Source: Natrinema saccharevitans
Lineage (GTDB): Archaea > Halobacteriota > Halobacteria > Halobacteriales > Natrialbaceae
Length of the DNA stretch: 64,000 nucleotides
Assembly: GCF_001953745.1 (NCBI RefSeq)
Contig: NZ_LWLN01000002.1
Coordinates: 357,899-421,898 of the forward strand
Direction: 5' to 3'
The position numbers and the translations under genes were made by a program. This document shows, piece by piece, positions 61,219-64,000 of the stretch (position 1 is its first letter; each line of letters opens with the position of its first letter). Under the pieces are notes generated by a model. The model saw nothing but the letters and a program-made list of their open reading frames with translations. It searched no databases and was not told where the DNA came from.

Positions 61219-62286
61219 CGGACTTTTCGTCCGACGCGCTCTCGACGTATCTCTCCGGGACACTCGGCGACGGGGGCGTGACCGTCGACGACGTCGTCGC
61301 CCACACCGAGGGATGGTCTCGAGACACGGTGTCGTTCACGGCTCGCTATCGCGAGGGAGGCGACGAGGTGACCGAACGGCTCGTCCTGCGAGCCGAGAAC
61401 GAACTCCAGCACGACATCGACGACGAGTCGCTGCCCGGCAACGACATTCGGACGGAGTACGAGACGGTCGCGGCGGCGCAAGACGCACCCGTTCCGGGTC
61501 CCGCGGGTTCGCTGGTTCGACGAGACCGGCGGGCCGTTCGGACGCGGCCTCTTCGTCATGGATCACCTCGAGGGGGAGCCGCCGATCACGTGGGAATCCG
61601 CGCGACCGGCAGGACTTGTACGACGCGTGGGACTCGGACGACCGACGCCCTTCCGAACCGGTTCGTCGACGCCGCCGCGGGCGTCCATTCGATCGACGGC
61701 GCGGCCGATTCCGGGGATCGAAGACGTCCCGCCCGACGAGGTCCGTAACTCGCGAGATCGACCGCTGGGAGGAACTGTACCGGAGCGCCGAACTGAAGCG
61801 GGAGCCGGCGGTCGAGGAGGCGATCCGCTGGTTCCGCGCGAACGCGCCGACGGTTCCCGAAACGACGCTGGTCCACGGCGACTTCCGGATCGGCAACGCC
61901 CTCATCGACGGCGATCGGATCACCGGGCTGCTCGACTGGGAGTTCGCCCGCGTCGGCGATCCCCTGTTCGACCTCGGCTACGCGAGTACGCGGTACTTCG
62001 CCGGAAAACTCGTCGAGCCGATCGAGCGGCCCGAACTGGCCTGTTCGCTGCTCGAGCGGGAGTGGTTCTACGACGAGTACGAGCGCCGGACGGGACGGAC
62101 CGTCGACCGCGAGCGCGTCCGCTACTGGCAGGCGTTCTCGGCGTTCGTCATGCTCACCATCTGCTGCTGGGGTGCCAGTCAGTACGAGACCGGCTCGAGC
62201 GACGACGTCCGCAACGCCTGGTTCCAGTACCCCGTCCCGGGCTGATCGAGGACCTGCTCGCCATCATCGAGGACGACCGTCTCTGA
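61215..62286 (+). pseudogene. APH-like phosphotransferase family protein, frameshifted
   Basis: The start MTDFSSDALSTYLSGTLGDG overlaps the previous stop. Kinase features in successive frames: LVLRAENELQHDIDDESLPG, LFVMDHLEGEPPITWESARP, then the catalytic TLVHGDFRIGNALIDGDRIT (HxDxxxxN) and LLDWEFARVGDPLFDLGYAS. Shifts fall near 61500, 61605-61680, 61745 and 62242; the last gives the natural end LIEDLLAIIEDDRL. In acyl-CoA clusters such kinases are thought to phosphorylate hydroxyacyl-CoA substrates for the neighbouring dehydrogenase. Confidence 0.8.
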
Positions 62287-62442
62287 GAGACCGAGACTCG
62301 ACCCCTCGGAGAACCGCCCCGTTCCGAAGCGACCGCTCCGCCGGTACTCCTCGTCCCGTACAGCCCTCGCCGCTGTAGCCCATTGATAACAGTTACCACA
62401 ACATATATTGGACCGGCTGTGGACACCGGAGACGAACAGTAC

Positions 62443-64000
62443 ATGTATACGCTTGGCATGGACATCGGCGGGACCTTCACGGACTTCACGCTGGTCGATC
62501 GGGAGTCCGGCGACGTCACCGTCGACAAGGAGCCGACGACGCCGGCCAATCCAGCGGAGGGGGCGCTGACCGGTGCCCACCGGATCCTCGAGGAGAACGG
62601 CGTCGCGTTCGGAGAGTTGGACACCGTTATTCACGGAACGACGTTGGTCTCGAACACGCTCATCGAAGGGACCGGCGCGACGACGGGACTGTTGACGACC
62701 GACGGGATCCGCGATACGCTCGAGTTGCGGCGCGGATCGCGGTACGACATGTTCGACTGGGAGATGGAGTACCCCGATCCGCTGGTCCCCCGCCAGCGCC
62801 GGCTCGAACTGAACGAGCGGCTGAACGACGCGGGGGAAGTCGTCGAACCGCTCGACCGCGAGGAAGTCCGCGAGCGGACCCGAACGCTGGTCGAGGACCA
62901 CGACGTCGACTCCGTCGCCGTCTCGCTGCTCCACTCCTACGAATCGGACGAACACGAACGGATCGTGGCGGACGTCATCGCGGAGGAATACCCCGACCTG
63001 AACGTCTCGCTGTCCTCGGCGGTCGTCCCGGTCATCAGGGAGTACGAGCGGACGTCGACCACCGTCATCAACGCCTACGTCGCGCCCGTCGTGGCGGACT
63101 ACCTCGAGTTCCTCCGCTCGGAGCTGGAATCGGAGGGGTTCGCGGGCGAGGTCTACATGATGACCTCGTCGGGCGTATCGTCGACGTTCGAACGGCGAAG
63201 GCGGAGCCGATTCGGCTCGTCGAGTCCGGGCCGGCGGCGGGCGTCCTCGCCTCGCGCATCTTCGGCGAGAACCACGGCAACGACGACGTGTTCTCGTTCG
63301 ACATGGGCGGCACCACTGCGAAGGCTCGATCGTCGAAGACGGCGACGTGCGGATGAAATACGAGGCCGACGTCGCTCGCGTCCACCGGTTCAAAGAAGGC
63401 AGCGGCTACGACCTCGTCTCGCCGCTGATCGACCTGACCGAGATCGGCGCCGGCGGCGGCTCGATCGCCGCCGTGAACGACGTCGGACTCATCGAAGTCG
63501 GTCCGGAATCGTCCGGATCCGACCCCGGCCCGATCTGTTACAACAGGGGCGGTGAGGATCCGACGTGACGGACGCGTCGCTCCTGCTCGGCTACCTCAAC
63601 CCGGAGAACTTCTACGGCGGACGGATGGACCTGGCCGCGGAGAAGACCCGCTCGATCTTCGAGGAACGCCTCGCCGACCCGCTCGGCGTCTCCGTCACGG
63701 AGGCGGCGTGGCGGGTGTTCGAGGTCGTCAACGAGAACATGGCGACGGCGTTCCGGCGATACGCCGCCTCCCGCGGGCTCGATACGCGCGGGCTCTCGAT
63801 GACCGCGCTCGCGTGCGGGGCCCTCGCACGCGTTCCGGGTCGCCCGCAAACTCGACATCGACGAGGTCGTCTGCCCGTACGGCGCGGGCGTCGGCTCCTC
63901 GATCGGACTCACCGAAGCGCCGCGCATGTACGAGGCCAGTTCGACCAGCCAGGCCGTCCTCGAGACGCTGTCTACCGACGACTTCCGGCGACAGTTCGAC
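62443..64000 (+). pseudogene. Hydantoinase/oxoprolinase A-type ATPase (HyuA), frameshifted, continues past the window
   Basis: It starts MYTLGMDIGGTFTDFTLVDR with the actin-like phosphate loop, followed by IHGTTLVSNTLIEGTGATTG and YERTSTTVINAYVAPVVADY. Frame breaks near 63160-63195, 63322, 63565 and 63810 separate VESGPAAGVLASRIFGENHG, SFDMGGTTAK, FKEGSGYDLVSPLIDLTEIG and VVCPYGAGVGSSIGLTEAPR. A CATATATT box lies about 38 bases before the ATG. These enzymes open lactam rings or carboxylate ketones (acetone/acetophenone carboxylase relatives) and are normally followed by HyuB. Confidence 0.85.

Noticed and set aside
1..64000. tRNA, rRNA or CRISPR arrays
   Set aside because: No cloverleaf-like sequences, rRNA stretches or regularly spaced direct repeats were noticed by eye; a covariance-model scan was not possible.

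Overview
The window comes from a haloarchaeon. GC content is high, proteins are strongly acidic, lipoproteins carry Tat-type signals followed by an AGC lipobox, many genes start about 25-30 bases after an AT-rich TATA-like box (leaderless style), and several family types are haloarchaeal (TrmB regulators, C2H2 mini-proteins, DUF35 OB-fold proteins, IS6 and IS1341-type insertion sequences). The exact genus cannot be fixed from the sequence; a Natrialbales-like organism is only a guess. No rRNA, tRNA or CRISPR array was seen.

Left part, about 1-24 kb, is dominated by metal handling and is full of broken genes. It holds two divergent TrmB regulators (one frameshifted, one truncated), a Dpp/Nik-type ABC importer operon with a frameshifted methyltransferase, a creatininase-family enzyme, a tiny zinc-finger protein, TrmO, and a ZnuABC zinc importer operon with an FAD oxidoreductase at its end and a possible small coupled gene inside it. 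Two tandem COG0523 (CobW/ZNG-type) GTPases follow, then remnants of CbiL, of NikR (two pieces on opposite strands) and of an SsuC/TauC-like importer. The stretch ends with a thioredoxin-like protein plus DUF318 permease plus ArsR group and decayed IS6 and TnpB elements.

Right part, about 24-64 kb, is a large acyl-CoA catabolic district: two thiolase/DUF35 pairs (one with an HMG-CoA-synthase-like fusion), a TPP enzyme, two CaiB-type CoA-transferases, a GctA/GctB-type CoA-transferase, a TAXI-TRAP importer, an MFS carrier, four acyl-CoA dehydrogenases, enoyl-CoA hydratase, MaoC hydratase, 3-hydroxyacyl-CoA dehydrogenase, MmgE/PrpD, an AMP-forming acyl-CoA ligase, dihydrolipoamide dehydrogenase, acetoacetate-decarboxylase-like and HyuA-like proteins, and two IclR regulators. 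Together they look like uptake, CoA activation and beta-oxidation-like degradation of one or more carboxylic acids; the substrate is not visible.

The most distinctive signal is a family of 80-bp palindromic elements ending in TAGTAGC/GCTACTA and flanked by TA. Five clear full-length or nearly full-length copies (plus one with altered ends and two decayed ones) are scattered at 0.9, 8.8 (two in tandem), 15.5, 27.8, 35.0, 49.6 and 53.6 kb. Removing one 82-bp unit restores a small protein gene at 15.4 kb and the stop codon of an IS6 transposase at 53.6 kb, so they are mobile, TA-duplicating miniature elements. One copy sits exactly at a junction between two truncated genes, which suggests that the family drives deletions.

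From about 58.5 kb to the end, five consecutive genes each carry several one-base shifts, mostly at short homopolymer or repeat tracts, while protein conservation continues on both sides. This looks more like sequence error than biology.
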